From: Campanula takesimana
Taxonomy: Eukaryota; Streptophyta; Magnoliopsida; Asterales; Campanulaceae
Reading direction: 5' to 3'
Assembly (NCBI GenBank): GCA_026119855.1
Contig: JAOWBW010000086.1
Span: 1,330,407 to 1,394,406 of the forward strand
DNA: 64,000 bases
The position numbers and the translations under genes are program-made. The first letter of the stretch is position 1, and each line of letters starts with the position of its first letter. The notes beneath the pieces were generated by a model. It was not told where the DNA came from and did not search any database. It saw nothing but the letters and a program-made list of their open reading frames with translations. This document shows, piece by piece, positions 55,273 through 64,000 of the stretch.

Positions 55273-55975
55273 GGTGATTAGAATTGGCATGGATTAGAAG
55301 CAAAAAAGACAAAACAATAAAAAAGAGGAAGTTTTCATGGTCGAAGGGGATATGGGTAGAGCAAAAAAAAAAAAAAAAAATTGGTAGTTGGGAGAGGGGT
55401 GGGCGGTGGGTTTGGCTTGGGAAGAAAGGTTGTCAAGGGAGCAATATCATGGCTGATGGTGGGAGTGGGAAAAATAAGATTTGGTAGATTTGGTAGTTGA
55501 AAAAGGGTATGCCGTGTGTTGAGGTTGGGGGAGAAGGGGTTTGTGAACGGCGGAGGTAGGTGGTGGTGATATGGCGGCAAGTTTGGGAAGGTTTTGCCGT
55601 GGTGGTTTGTATGGTGGTTGGCGGAAGCTTTTGTGGTGGAGATAATATGAGGCGTCTTATAGGGTTTTGGTGGAGAAGTCCCATAATGGATCATAGCTCT
55701 GATACCATGTTAATGATTAGAGAGGGAGATAGTCGGATCCAATCATACATGAAGAGAGATAATTGATATGAAAGACTCAAATATTATTGATACTAAAGGT
55801 ACATATACATAGGGTTACAAAGAGTATTCTAGAGTCCTAATCTGATTAGGAAAACTAATACAAAAAGGAAACTAATGTTCTAGAATAATCTAGCTTGGTT
55901 TACAAAATACAATCTCTATGTTTGGTAACTTTGATCTTTACAATATATGCTAAGAATATTTAATATTCCTTAATA

Positions 55976-55980
55976 GAATA
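55976..55980. repeat. Target site duplication of the non-autonomous LTR element, right copy
   Basis: gaata. Confidence 0.88.
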
Positions 55981-56316
55981 TTCTTGTACTTGTACAGTGC
56001 TGCCTCATCTCCAAATTTAAAATTTTCAAATTTTCCCTAAGTATGATAGTCTTAATTAAGAATGCATAGTGTTTAAATTAGATCACAAGTGATTGCTGGA
56101 ATCTTTATTAAGTTTGGAGAATGTGATTGAAATTGAATGCAGAAAATATTAGATCTTTTTATTTTGTCTTATACTTAAAAACTGCAAAAATGGCTCTTAT
56201 ACTTTTGGTATAAGTGATTTCTGGAATCTCTTATTAAGTCTGGAAAATGTGAAACTAGTCTTATACCTAAGTATAAGAGCGGACTGGTTAATAAAACTCA
56301 GGTGAATAAGAAAAAT
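55981..56316. other. Intergenic DNA with a short direct repeat
   Basis: No gene seen. An about 42-bp word around gctggaatctttattaagtt (56097) recurs at 56218 with some changes. Confidence 0.5.
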
Positions 56317-57409
56317 GACAAATTGCAATTTTGTTACCTAAGTTTTACACATAGTTGCAGTACACCACCTAAGTTAAATTTTGCACAGGCAACGTTTTGT
56401 ATTGTTTTGCAATTCGGTATCAAAACTAATAAATTCGTCAAATTTTTGACGAGATTGAAGTCATGTGCCATTCACATGAAATTTTAAAAGGTAGTTTGGT
56501 CATTTCCTGTACGACGCTTCATCACAATCTGGCTGATGCCTTCTACTCTAGCGAGCTATAAGACCCATCATTTACCCTTTTTCGATCGATTAAAACCCAC
56601 AGACCTGTTGCGCCTAACGATTTCGAATATAAGCTCGATGCTCTTCAACAGATTTGCTGTGATTTAGGGGGCCGACTGACCTCTTCCTTGCGAATTTCTG
56701 GCGAATTTCCTTCAGTTTTCGGTAAGTTTCTGATTTTCGGTGAGCTTCATATACTATTTTTCCTTATCATTTTGCTTGAATCAACTCATAGATCTTGCTC
56801 CCCTCATGATTTCGTGCCTAACCATCTATATTGCAACAGGTTTGGTTCAATTTTAGAAGGTAGATTATCTCCCTTTCCTTTTTTTTGATTTTCCGTCGTG
56901 TGCTCCGACGACTCTTGACCTTTTCCATATTCCGGCGCCACCTACATTCCGGTGAGCAATCAATCTTCATTTTTTACTGTTTTTACGAGCAAATTTCTCT
57001 ATGAATCATGTTACTTCCACAATCTCGAACAAAAAACTTGTGTTTTCTTAACAGATTCACTCATATTCTTGTCGGATTTCCTTCTTTTGTTCGCCTCTTC
57101 TATTTTTCGGTAAAGATCTGGCAGGGCTGCCCCTTTTATAGATTTTGGCGGACATCTTAATGGCCAGACCAAACTTGACTTACATATGCTACGGAAAATG
57201 ACCAAACTACCCGTTAAAAAGTCATGTGAGTGGCACATGAATTTCATCCCGTAAAAATTTGACAATTTCGATAGTTTTGATACCGGATTGCAAAAAAAAA
57301 CAAAAAAAAAACAAACAAACAAACTTAGGTTACCTATTCGCAGGATTTAACTTTTGAGTGGGTACTACAATTATATGTAAAACTTAGGTTACCAAATTGC
57401 AATTTGCCC
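56317..57409. mobile_element. Long-inverted-repeat element, Mutator-like or foldback
   Basis: Ends gacaaattgcaattttgtta and the complement of accaaattgcaatttgcc start inverted repeats. These can be followed for roughly 200 bp each (56317-56520 and 57180-57409), with matching inner words such as atgtgccaytcacatga and tagtttggtcattt. The interior is about 650 bp of unknown origin. On the minus strand, ctataaaaggggc near 57145-57133 looks like a TATA box. No clear 9-bp duplication was found, so the class is uncertain. Confidence 0.6.
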
Positions 57410-57885
57410 TATTTTTTTTTTCAAGAAAAATGGCTGTGTTTACGAAAAATCTATTATACTCTTGAAAATGATTAGTCCTTGTGAACATTACTATTACCCC
57501 CTTCTCAAAATAAATTCAAATATTCTCTCAAAAGAAAATTAATTAAGTTTATTAGTTTGAGACGATGGGAGTAATTTTCTTATTTTTTTAGTGGAAACTG
57601 AAATTAATTTTAATCCAAGGTGATTATGTTTCATGTAGTAATTGTTTAAATCAAAGGAAACCCTAATAAGTGCCGTATAACATCCTTTCCTAATAATTTT
57701 TTTGTACCTTCTTGCCAATAATATATGATCTCTCTACATCAATATCCATCCAATAATTTATATAGCCCAAATCCATCCACTTGTCAAGCAAAAGGAAAAG
57801 TTTAAAGACTTTTTGGAAAATAAACCAGATTGACTATAACTTGAATTTTAAACCTTGAATTGAAAGTCCATCCATCATTTCACAT
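57410..57885. other. Upstream region of the ERF gene
   Basis: AT-rich, no other gene. The ATG at 57886 follows a leader-like stretch. I could not single out a TATA box with confidence; no GCC box was seen. Confidence 0.4.
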
Positions 57886-58473
57886 ATGGAAACTTCATTA
57901 TCCCCTCAACACCAAAATCTTGAATTCTTCCCCATGTCTCCATCTATTTGGGATGAGCTTGAGGAACAAGATTCTATTGTTCATGCCATGGCTGAGGATC
58001 AAGCTAAAGAATCATCAGAACCAGATCAAGAAATGATCTTGAAGCCAAAAGTGGAAGAACCCGAAAAGGAAAGGCGATTTATTGGGGTCCGAAAAAGGCC
58101 ATGGGGGAAGTTTGCAGCTGAAATTAGGGATTCAACAAGAAATGGAATAAGGGTTTGGCTTGGAACATTTAGTAGTGCAGAAGAGGCAGCTTTGGTGTAT
58201 GATCAAGCTGCATTTTCAATGCGTGGCTCATCCGCTCAACTTAACTTTTCGATCGAGAGGGTAAAAGAGTCATTACTGGGAATGAAACATTGCAGTGGTA
58301 AAGATGGAACTTCACCGGCTGCAGCACTAAAGGAGACACACAAGGTTAGGCGAAAATCTGAAAATAGAAGAAACAATAATAAGAAAGGAGTAAATGGAAA
58401 AAGTAATCTTGTGGTGTTAGAGGATTTAGGATCAGATTTGTTAGATGAACTATTGAGTAATTATAGCTCATAA
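57886..58473 (+). CDS. AP2/ERF transcription factor, ERF group IX (ERF1B/ERF15-like)
   Basis: 195 residues, single exon. One AP2 domain at about 64-121 (RFIGVRKRPWGKFAAEIRD, then RVWLGTFSSAEEAALVYD, ending SAQLNF) binds GCC-box promoters. Ala and Asp at the two subfamily-diagnostic sites (AAEIRD) give the ERF rather than DREB subfamily. FAAEIRDSTRNGIRVWLGTF and the SMRGSSAQLNF end are typical of group IX, which mediates ethylene and jasmonate defence responses. A basic stretch (KVRRKSENRRNNNKK, 153-167) may direct nuclear import. The acidic C-terminus EDLGSDLLDELL (179-190) resembles the EDLL activation motif. Intact. Its 3' half and downstream DNA are partly duplicated from 60008 on. Confidence 0.93.
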   Translation: METSLSPQHQNLEFFPMSPSIWDELEEQDSIVHAMAEDQAKESSEPDQEMILKPKVEEPEKERRFIGVRKRPWGKFAAEIRDSTRNGIRVWLGTFSSAEEAALVYDQAAFSMRGSSAQLNFSIERVKESLLGMKHCSGKDGTSPAAALKETHKVRRKSENRRNNNKKGVNGKSNLVVLEDLGSDLLDELLSNYSS

Positions 58474-59995
58474 CACCTGATCTAAGTCCTAAATCCTACT
58501 ACCTCTGTCCCAAAATGAATGTCCGTTTGCAAAAACGGACATTCATTTTGGGATGGAGGGAATAGTATATGCTATCTTTTAGATCAATGTTTGCTATGTA
58601 CTAATCCAACTGAAACTAAAAAGGATTATGATCTTTTTCTTTGCTTGTGTCTATAAGAAATAAAATAGATGGAGAAAAGAACAAGTTTACTATGAAATAT
58701 TCCTTTCTGCTATTTATAAGCATTTTATTTCTGTATCAACCATTTCCGTTCTCTTCTGGAAGCTTACAGAAAAAAGAAATTAGAAGAAGAAAAGAAAATT
58801 GTAGTTAGATTCATGCAAATTGACGGAATTTGACTAAATGAGATTTCTTCTGAATGTTATTCCATGTTCCCAAGTATGACTTGGCTTTCTTCAGGCTGCT
58901 AACTTTGAGTTGAAGAGTGTCATAAACTAATAAGTCCAAATGTAACACAAGTTTCTCATAAAATATATATAACTTTTAGGTAAATCTAATTTGTACAAGT
59001 TTGAATTAGATTGCTGAAATTTCTTATTTTTTTTCTTTGTTTACCAGTTGTGTCGTTCGTTTTTGAGATTAGCAAAATATCAATTTCAGCTCAAATGGTT
59101 TCTAAAAACTTTCAAGCATTTCTGTTCATCATAGTCTTCTAACCATTTTCAAATCAGTTTTGGTTTTTCTAATTGAGTATCAGTATTTTCTTGATCTTTA
59201 CCTTAATAAAACAGTCTATATTGTTGTGTTCTTGATTTTTTCAAATCGGTTTTTGGATTTTCTAGCTGAATATCGGTACGTTGTTTCCTTAGGATCTGTA
59301 GTTAAAATTCATCAGTTGCTTTTAATTTAAAATTAAAGATTATAATTTGCTCGTATTCAATAAATGTGAACAAAATATCAGACATGTTTATTCATGATAT
59401 ACTCAAAGTTCATGCACACTAGTGGTAAAGCTTCCATTAGGGCTACTGTAGTCTTAGATTAGGTTTCACAACAATCAATATTGGTATATAACAATCAATT
59501 TTGGTATATTGGGAAAAAAATCATTTAGCTCATGTTCTGAAATAGTAGTTTGAGCAAACTATTACCTAGAGTAGCCCAGGATCTTTATATATGTGTGACA
59601 CGTGTAGAGATGGGTAAGTCTGAGGTTCAATCTCAAAACAATTGACAATAAGAGGGGTAGCCAAGGATCTATATATACTGAAGGCAAGGCTTGTTAATTC
59701 CCGATGTTGTACAATTGTATTTCAACAATACTGAATCATGCATGGTCGTATAGCGTAGATAGGGAATGGGGGAGGTGCTATAAAGGTTAATTATGAAAAT
59801 GCCTATACAATTTGTCTTAAACTTCTAGGCTTACAAAGCTTCTAGCTTGCTTAAAATAAATTACTAGGCTGTTTATGATGTGCTTTTTATATTAAAGACT
59901 TGTAAATTAGTGGAAATATTTTAACTAGGTTTATTGATTTGGAGCTATAAGATCATAAATCTTAGTTACAAGGCATCATATTTGCTATTAGGAAT
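58330..59995 (+). repeat. Tandem segmental duplication, unit 1 (ERF 3' end and downstream)
   Basis: Matches 60008-61690 in order over its length: the end of the ERF coding region, words such as ttctggaagcttayagaaaa and tgacttggctttcytcaggc, the agtatgttcttgattttttc-type block, and the attttaactaggtttatt block. Divergence and indels are substantial, so the event is not recent. Confidence 0.8.
58499..58565. mobile_element. Stowaway-like 67-bp hairpin
   Basis: Arms ctacctctgtcccaaaatga and complement around a tiny loop, TA on both sides. Sits 25 bp after the ERF stop. Very short for the class; perhaps an internally deleted copy. Confidence 0.75.
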
Positions 59996-60007
59996 ATCTG
60001 CAATATC
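58570..60007. other. ERF downstream region, no gene seen
   Basis: AT-rich non-coding DNA, mostly part of duplication unit 1; 59390-59700 appears to be absent from unit 2. Confidence 0.5.
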
Positions 60008-60139
60008 AAAGATTAGCTGAAAACCAGAAAAAAGAAGTAACATTAATAAGAAAGAGTAATTGGAAGAAGTAATCTTGGGTGTTGGACTTAGAATCTTTTT
60101 TTTTAGATCAACTCTTGAGTATAATTATAGCTCATAACA
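60008..60139 (+). pseudogene. ERF gene 3' fragment
   Basis: Similar to the last 130 bp of the ERF coding sequence (58343-58473), including gaagtaatcttg and agtataattatagctcataa around the old stop. It lacks the start and the AP2 domain and has indels (a T run near 60090). It cannot encode a functional protein. Confidence 0.75.
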
Positions 60140-60162
60140 TCTGATCTAAGTCCTAAATCCTA

Positions 60163-60370
60163 CTGTCCTGGAATAAATGTCCCAAAATAGACGTGTCTTA
60201 CCAAAAATAGGGTACGAAGGATACTACCCATTCTAAGAGGTACAAGCATTGCAATGTCATAGGAGTTATCACTTTACCTATATGAATAGATTGGGGCAAT
60301 CAAGGAAACATAATTAAAGTTTAAATACATTGACTTGTCAACTATAACATTTATTCAGGCACAGTGGGAG
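60163..60370. mobile_element. Decayed Stowaway-type MITE
   Basis: About 208 bp, TA flanks; ends ctgtcctggaataaatgt and acatttattcaggcacagtg are imperfect complements. At the same relative site as the 67-bp hairpin in unit 1. Confidence 0.65.
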
Positions 60371-60954
60371 TACAAGATAGTATATAATTGATGGAGAAAA
60401 TTAAGAACAAGTTTACAATGAAATGTTTCTTTCTTTCTTATATTTTTTCTTCTATATAGTTATAAGCATTTCATTTCTGCATCAACAATTTCTGTTCACT
60501 TCTGGAAGCTTATAGAAAAAGGAAATTAGAAGAAGAAAAGAAAATTGTACTTAGATTCATGCATATTGATGGAAATTGACTAAAAGTGATTTCCTCTGAA
60601 TGTCATTCCATGTTCCTAACTATGACTTGGCTTTCCTCAGGCTGCTACATTTGAGTTTGAAGACTAGTACCACAAAATAAGCCCAATATGTAACACAACT
60701 TTCTCATAAAATAAAACCCCAGTTAGGTAAATCTGATTAGTATATTCTATTTGTTTGAATTGGATTAATGAAATTTCTGCGTTGTTCTTGGTTTACCAGT
60801 TGTGCATTCATTTTTGAGATAGAAAGTGTCATTTTTTTTATTCAACGTACCACACCCTTGATTACACCAAATGAAATGTACTCAAAAGTTACTACTTTAT
60901 GCAACGTACTTTCTAATTTATGTCAAATAATGCAATTTTCGTTTCAAATAATGC

Positions 60955-61249
60955 TGTTAGAGACATTATCACACATCGGAAATTAACTAGCCATGCATTG
61001 ACTATATAAAGATCCTGAGCTACACCTCCCATAGCCAATTGGTTTTGGGATAGAACCCCAGACTTTATCATGGTATCAGAGCTGACCCGTTACACATGCG
61101 AGCTCAAAGTTCGGCCCATGATGATCTAGCCCGTGTTGGAGCAATTATCCCATATCAGGAATTAACTAGCCAATGTCTGATTATATAAAAATCCAGAGCC
61201 ACTCATTCCATTGCCAATTGGTTTTGGGATGGAACTTCAGACTTTATCA
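60955..61249 (+). mobile_element. 295-bp TRIM/SMART-like LTR element
   Basis: Two 116-bp LTRs (60955-61070 and 61134-61249), both beginning TGTTRGAG and ending ACTTTATCA. A perfect initiator-Met primer site (61071-61082) directly follows the first LTR. Only 63 bp lie between the LTRs. No coding capacity. The 5-bp flanks do not match (aatgc and aagta). A 15-bp inverted repeat, tatgcaacgtacttt (60898-60912) and its complement (61250-61264), lies outside. Confidence 0.85.
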
Positions 61250-61264
61250 AAGTACGTTGCATAT

Positions 61265-63660
61265 TTTGGTCATACGATTTCATATAAGTTTTTGGATTTT
61301 GTAATTGTATATCATTATGTTCTTGATTTTTTCAGATCGCTTTCTCGATTTTCATATTGAATATCAGTATGTTCTTTATATTGGATGCGCAGGGGGGGGG
61401 GGGGGGGAGGGGCTATAAAGGTTATGAGTTGTTATGGGCTTCCCATTGCAAGTTGTCTTATAATTCTATTCATAAAAAAGGTTAAAGCTAATTTTAAATA
61501 AATTACTAGCTAGGCCAATATATTTTGTTTATGGTTGTTTTAAAAGTTTAAAGTAATTGAATAAGATCATGCTGATGTATAAAATCTCATATGCTGATTA
61601 ACGTCTTGTAACTTTGTGGAAAGATTTTAACTAGGTTTATTAATTTGGAGCTATATGATCATAAATATTACAAGGGAAGGTTAATCTTGGATAAATTTGT
61701 TCATTTCTAGTCCCTCCTTTCAGTGCACTGCCAACTTTTGGACCATATTTGCTCTTATGGAAATTCAATATAAATATGGATAAAAACAAGAAGAATAAAA
61801 ATAAAATGCTGACAACTGACAACAGAATTGCGAATTGGGCGAACATTTGGCTAACTAAATTGTTATTGATCCACCATTTTTAGGATTCATATTTTCTTTC
61901 CCTTTCAAGTATTCTAGTTGTGTTAAAAGAAAGATTGTACTCATATTGTTTCAAAATAAATGTTATTCGTTATTTTACCTTGAAACAACTGAAGTTAAAT
62001 GCCACCTTTTCGATTTTGAAAATATTCATTGAACCATTTGTCTTAAATGTCATAATTATTTGAGTTAGAGAAAATGATGGTTGCAACTAAACAAGTAGTC
62101 GTGTTTGTCAGACAGATTGACATGACAGTATCTACTAAAATAATAGTCATCTTTGTCAGACAGGTTGGCACGTCAAAATCGTGTCTCTGATACATACTAA
62201 ATGATACTATCTCAAGATTAGTAACTAAAACGACAAACTCCATTGATTATTTAGCATTCCAAAGAAACAATAATACTTAAAGATTTAAGAAAATCGTTTC
62301 TAGAAAGAGAGAGAGAACATACATTTAAAGAAGGTTTGCTGAAACCATTGGTCAACCTGAAGAAGAAGCTCACAAATTGTAAGATACTTAAACCCTAATT
62401 TGTAAGGGAATACAAAAAAATATGGAAATATAAAACAAATTTCGATTGGACATTCTGCCAAAGGATTTTATTTATGGAATAAGGTCTTTCTTATTTAAAA
62501 AAACTGGGACCAATCTAAGGGTGTTATGTGGGACCCTCAGCCGACGGAAACGACAATAGCCTTGGGCCTCTTTTTGTGGACTTCATTTTATTTTAACACT
62601 ACAAAACTAAACAAATGAGTTCTCTCTAAATCCAGAAACTATTGTCTATGTTTTATAATCGCAAATAGTAACTTATTTTTTCAATAACTGGCTATAATTT
62701 TCTTTTTAACAGTTCATTATATAGTTATAAAACAGTTTTTTTTTTTGAAAGCATACAACAAGGTTAGAAAGTAGCTTAAAAAATATATACTTATGCATAT
62801 TTTCAGCAAATTTTATTAAAAAAACTTTTATAATATATTTTAAATGATAAGATAAAATTTATATTGAGCCGGAAGTAATAGTTTGAGTTAATTACATAAG
62901 AGATTATCGTCTGGTGTTTCTCATAATTCAAAACTTTTAAAAGAAATTTCACATTAGTGGTACGAATTACATCTATTCCATGTACAAATTACTCCTCTAT
63001 GTAGATAGATCTCTTTAGAACATCTCAGATTCGGATGCTTTGATTAAAAAATTGCACTATTTCTCATTAAATATCTCCTAACTTCTTCAACAATTCTGCT
63101 TCAAATCTTGAATCAAAAGACATAGTCCAGGAATATTCCATATGATTTTATAAAAAAGTTTTATTTTAATTGGTATATTATTAATTCTCATTATTTATAA
63201 ATATGATTTTTCTAATATTTGCCATGTTAATATCCCTAGATTCTTTAGACAATTGAGTTGTTCTAATTAATAAAGAGTCTTAATTTCATAAAAAAAACAT
63301 TTTAAAATATAACAAATCAGAAAATGTTGATTAATGTGCACAGACATACCAAAAAGTATTGGTTGGTTATTTGAATAATCTATTACATTAATAATGTGGT
63401 TCATAAATAAAGTAGTACATGTATCTCTTTAAGATAAAATAGATATCATGTAAAGTCTTTCTAGAATTTTCCTATGTCAAGTATAAATAGAGATGTTATG
63501 TAAGTTAAAAACTATGAGTTGGAAAAATATAAAATAGCCTTCTCATTTACACTTCTCAATTTTTTTAGAAGACTCTTTAGACCTAGGCGTGGTCACGCCT
63601 AAGTGAAACTTACATTCTACCCCATTTTCAAATTTCCTCCATCACAAATATACTACCTTC
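61265..63660. other. AT-rich intergenic DNA, no gene seen
   Basis: Contains a G run at about 61391-61407 and an imperfect 62-bp tandem pair with tttgtcagacag at 62103 and 62151. No recognisable coding sequence. The last few hundred bases probably belong to the LTR of the copia element that follows; its start could not be placed. Confidence 0.45.
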
Positions 63661-63662
63661 CG

Positions 63663-64000
63663 ATCCTAACAAGTGGCTTCAGAGCTTCGGTTCTATTGAA
63701 GGTAGTTCAAAAAAAACAAAAAGAGCTTTAGTTTGGCAAAATGGCTAACTCCAATAAGTCACCATCTATCCCAATATTTTCCAGTGAGAATTATGATCAT
63801 TGGGTCGTGAAGATGAGAACAATGTTTATTCCTAATGATTTGTGGGAGTATGTTGAAGACGACTTTGAAGAACCTGAAAATCTGGGGGAGTTAAATGATG
63901 AGGCAAGGCGAAAACTGAAGGAGGACCGAAAGAAGGATGCAAAGGCTCTTTCATTTATTCAACAAGGTGTGTCATCGGATTTTTTTCTCAAGAATAATGA
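63663..64000 (+). mobile_element. Second copia element, 5' end at the window edge
   Basis: An LTR-like end (cctaaca at about 63665-63671) is followed by aagtggcttcagagcttcgg, an altered form of the usual initiator-Met primer site (tggcttcagagc at 63674-63685 instead of tggtatcagagc), then a short leader and gag. The palindrome taggcgtggtcacgccta sits just upstream at about 63583-63600. Truncated by the window. Confidence 0.7.
63741..64000 (+). CDS. Copia gag, N-terminal part (runs off the window)
   Basis: ATG at 63741 opens 86 codons to the edge without a stop. MANSNKSPSIPIFSSENYDH then VVKMRTMFIPNDLWEYVE is the usual N-terminus of copia gag (DUF4219-like followed by UBN2-like). Gag forms the particle. 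Ser replaces Gly in the common FxGxNY word (FSSENY). A different copia family from the nested one at 5388. Confidence 0.88.
   Translation, partial: MANSNKSPSIPIFSSENYDHWVVKMRTMFIPNDLWEYVEDDFEEPENLGELNDEARRKLKEDRKKDAKALSFIQQGVSSDFFLKNN

Larger units (their letters stand above)
54217..55975 (-). mobile_element. Non-autonomous LTR retrotransposon without coding capacity
   Basis: 1759 bp with LTRs 54217-54483 and 55708-55975 (267 and 268 bp, closely similar) and a perfect 5-bp duplication. The minus-strand primer site TGGTATCAGAGC is at 55707-55696, directly at the LTR, and a purine tract (ACAGGGGCA) lies before the other LTR. The 1.2-kb interior has no protein domain: a CG-rich array (54640-54860), gtgtagggg words (54885-54945) and a (TCT)n tract (55203-55272). 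The size lies between TRIM and LARD classes, so it must be mobilised in trans. Confidence 0.85.
60008..61690 (+). repeat. Tandem segmental duplication, unit 2
   Basis: Second copy of 58330-59995. The junction falls inside the former ERF coding sequence. It carries additional insertions at 60163-60370 (MITE) and about 60826-61265 (containing the TRIM). Confidence 0.8.

Noticed and set aside
55036..55290. Glu/Lys-rich minus-strand frame
   Set aside because: Produced by the pyrimidine microsatellite at 55203-55272.
59400..59640. tRNA-derived SINE suggested by tagtggtaaagc and gaggttcaatctc
   Set aside because: The A-box-like and B-box-like words are about 200 bp apart, far too distant, and there is no poly-A or T-rich end with flanking duplication.

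Overview
This is a plant nuclear window, most likely from a eudicot; the species is not identifiable from the sequence. The evidence is the dense nest of plant LTR retrotransposon lineages (Tat, Tekay and Reina Ty3/gypsy, plus Ty1/copia), several Stowaway-type MITEs, miniature LTR elements and one ethylene-response (AP2/ERF group IX) transcription factor gene. Only that ERF gene (57886-58473) looks like an ordinary host gene. Orientation is given by coding strand throughout.

Positions 1-43364 form one retrotransposon nest whose layers can be read base by base. The outermost layer is a leftward Tat element (Tat-A): its right LTR is 42357-43364 and the last 8 bases of its left LTR are 1-8. A rightward copia element (5388-37695, LTRs of 1490 bp each) landed in its pol. 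The copia element was in turn hit twice inside its reverse transcriptase gene: by a leftward Tekay chromovirus (11330-20192) and by a second leftward Tat element (Tat-B, 20590-35505). Target duplications flank each inner layer (aaatt/agatt, caaag/caaag, catat/cgtat), and host reading frames resume when the insert and one duplication copy are ignored. LTR divergence judged by eye (copia about 2.6%, Tat-B about 1.4%, Tekay about 1.2%) agrees with the nesting order.

The two Tat elements have closely similar gag-pol but a different module between integrase and LTR. Tat-A carries an antisense single-exon DUF7745-like gene. Tat-B carries an antisense, intron-containing plant mobile domain (PMD) gene plus a small antisense ORF with SVFxRLG motifs. 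Each has its own short tandem array beside the LTR. Both also keep a multi-branched inverted-repeat structure in the leader ahead of gag.

Positions 43365-64000 are mostly AT-rich non-coding DNA with smaller elements: five Stowaway-type MITEs or hairpins, SSRs, a decayed Reina chromovirus (48691-54066), a 1.76-kb non-autonomous LTR element (54217-55975, perfect gaata duplication), a Mutator-like or foldback element (about 56317-57409), the ERF gene with a 1.7-kb partial tandem duplication of its 3' part, a 295-bp TRIM/SMART-like element inside that duplication, and the start of another copia element at the right edge (gag from 63741).

The most unusual signal crosses families. In every large LTR family here (Tat, Tekay, copia, Reina) a cluster of reiterated, CG-rich, mostly palindromic 10-14-mers sits about 80-125 bp upstream of the LTR TATA box. 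The same kind of cluster also precedes the TATA boxes of the antisense genes.
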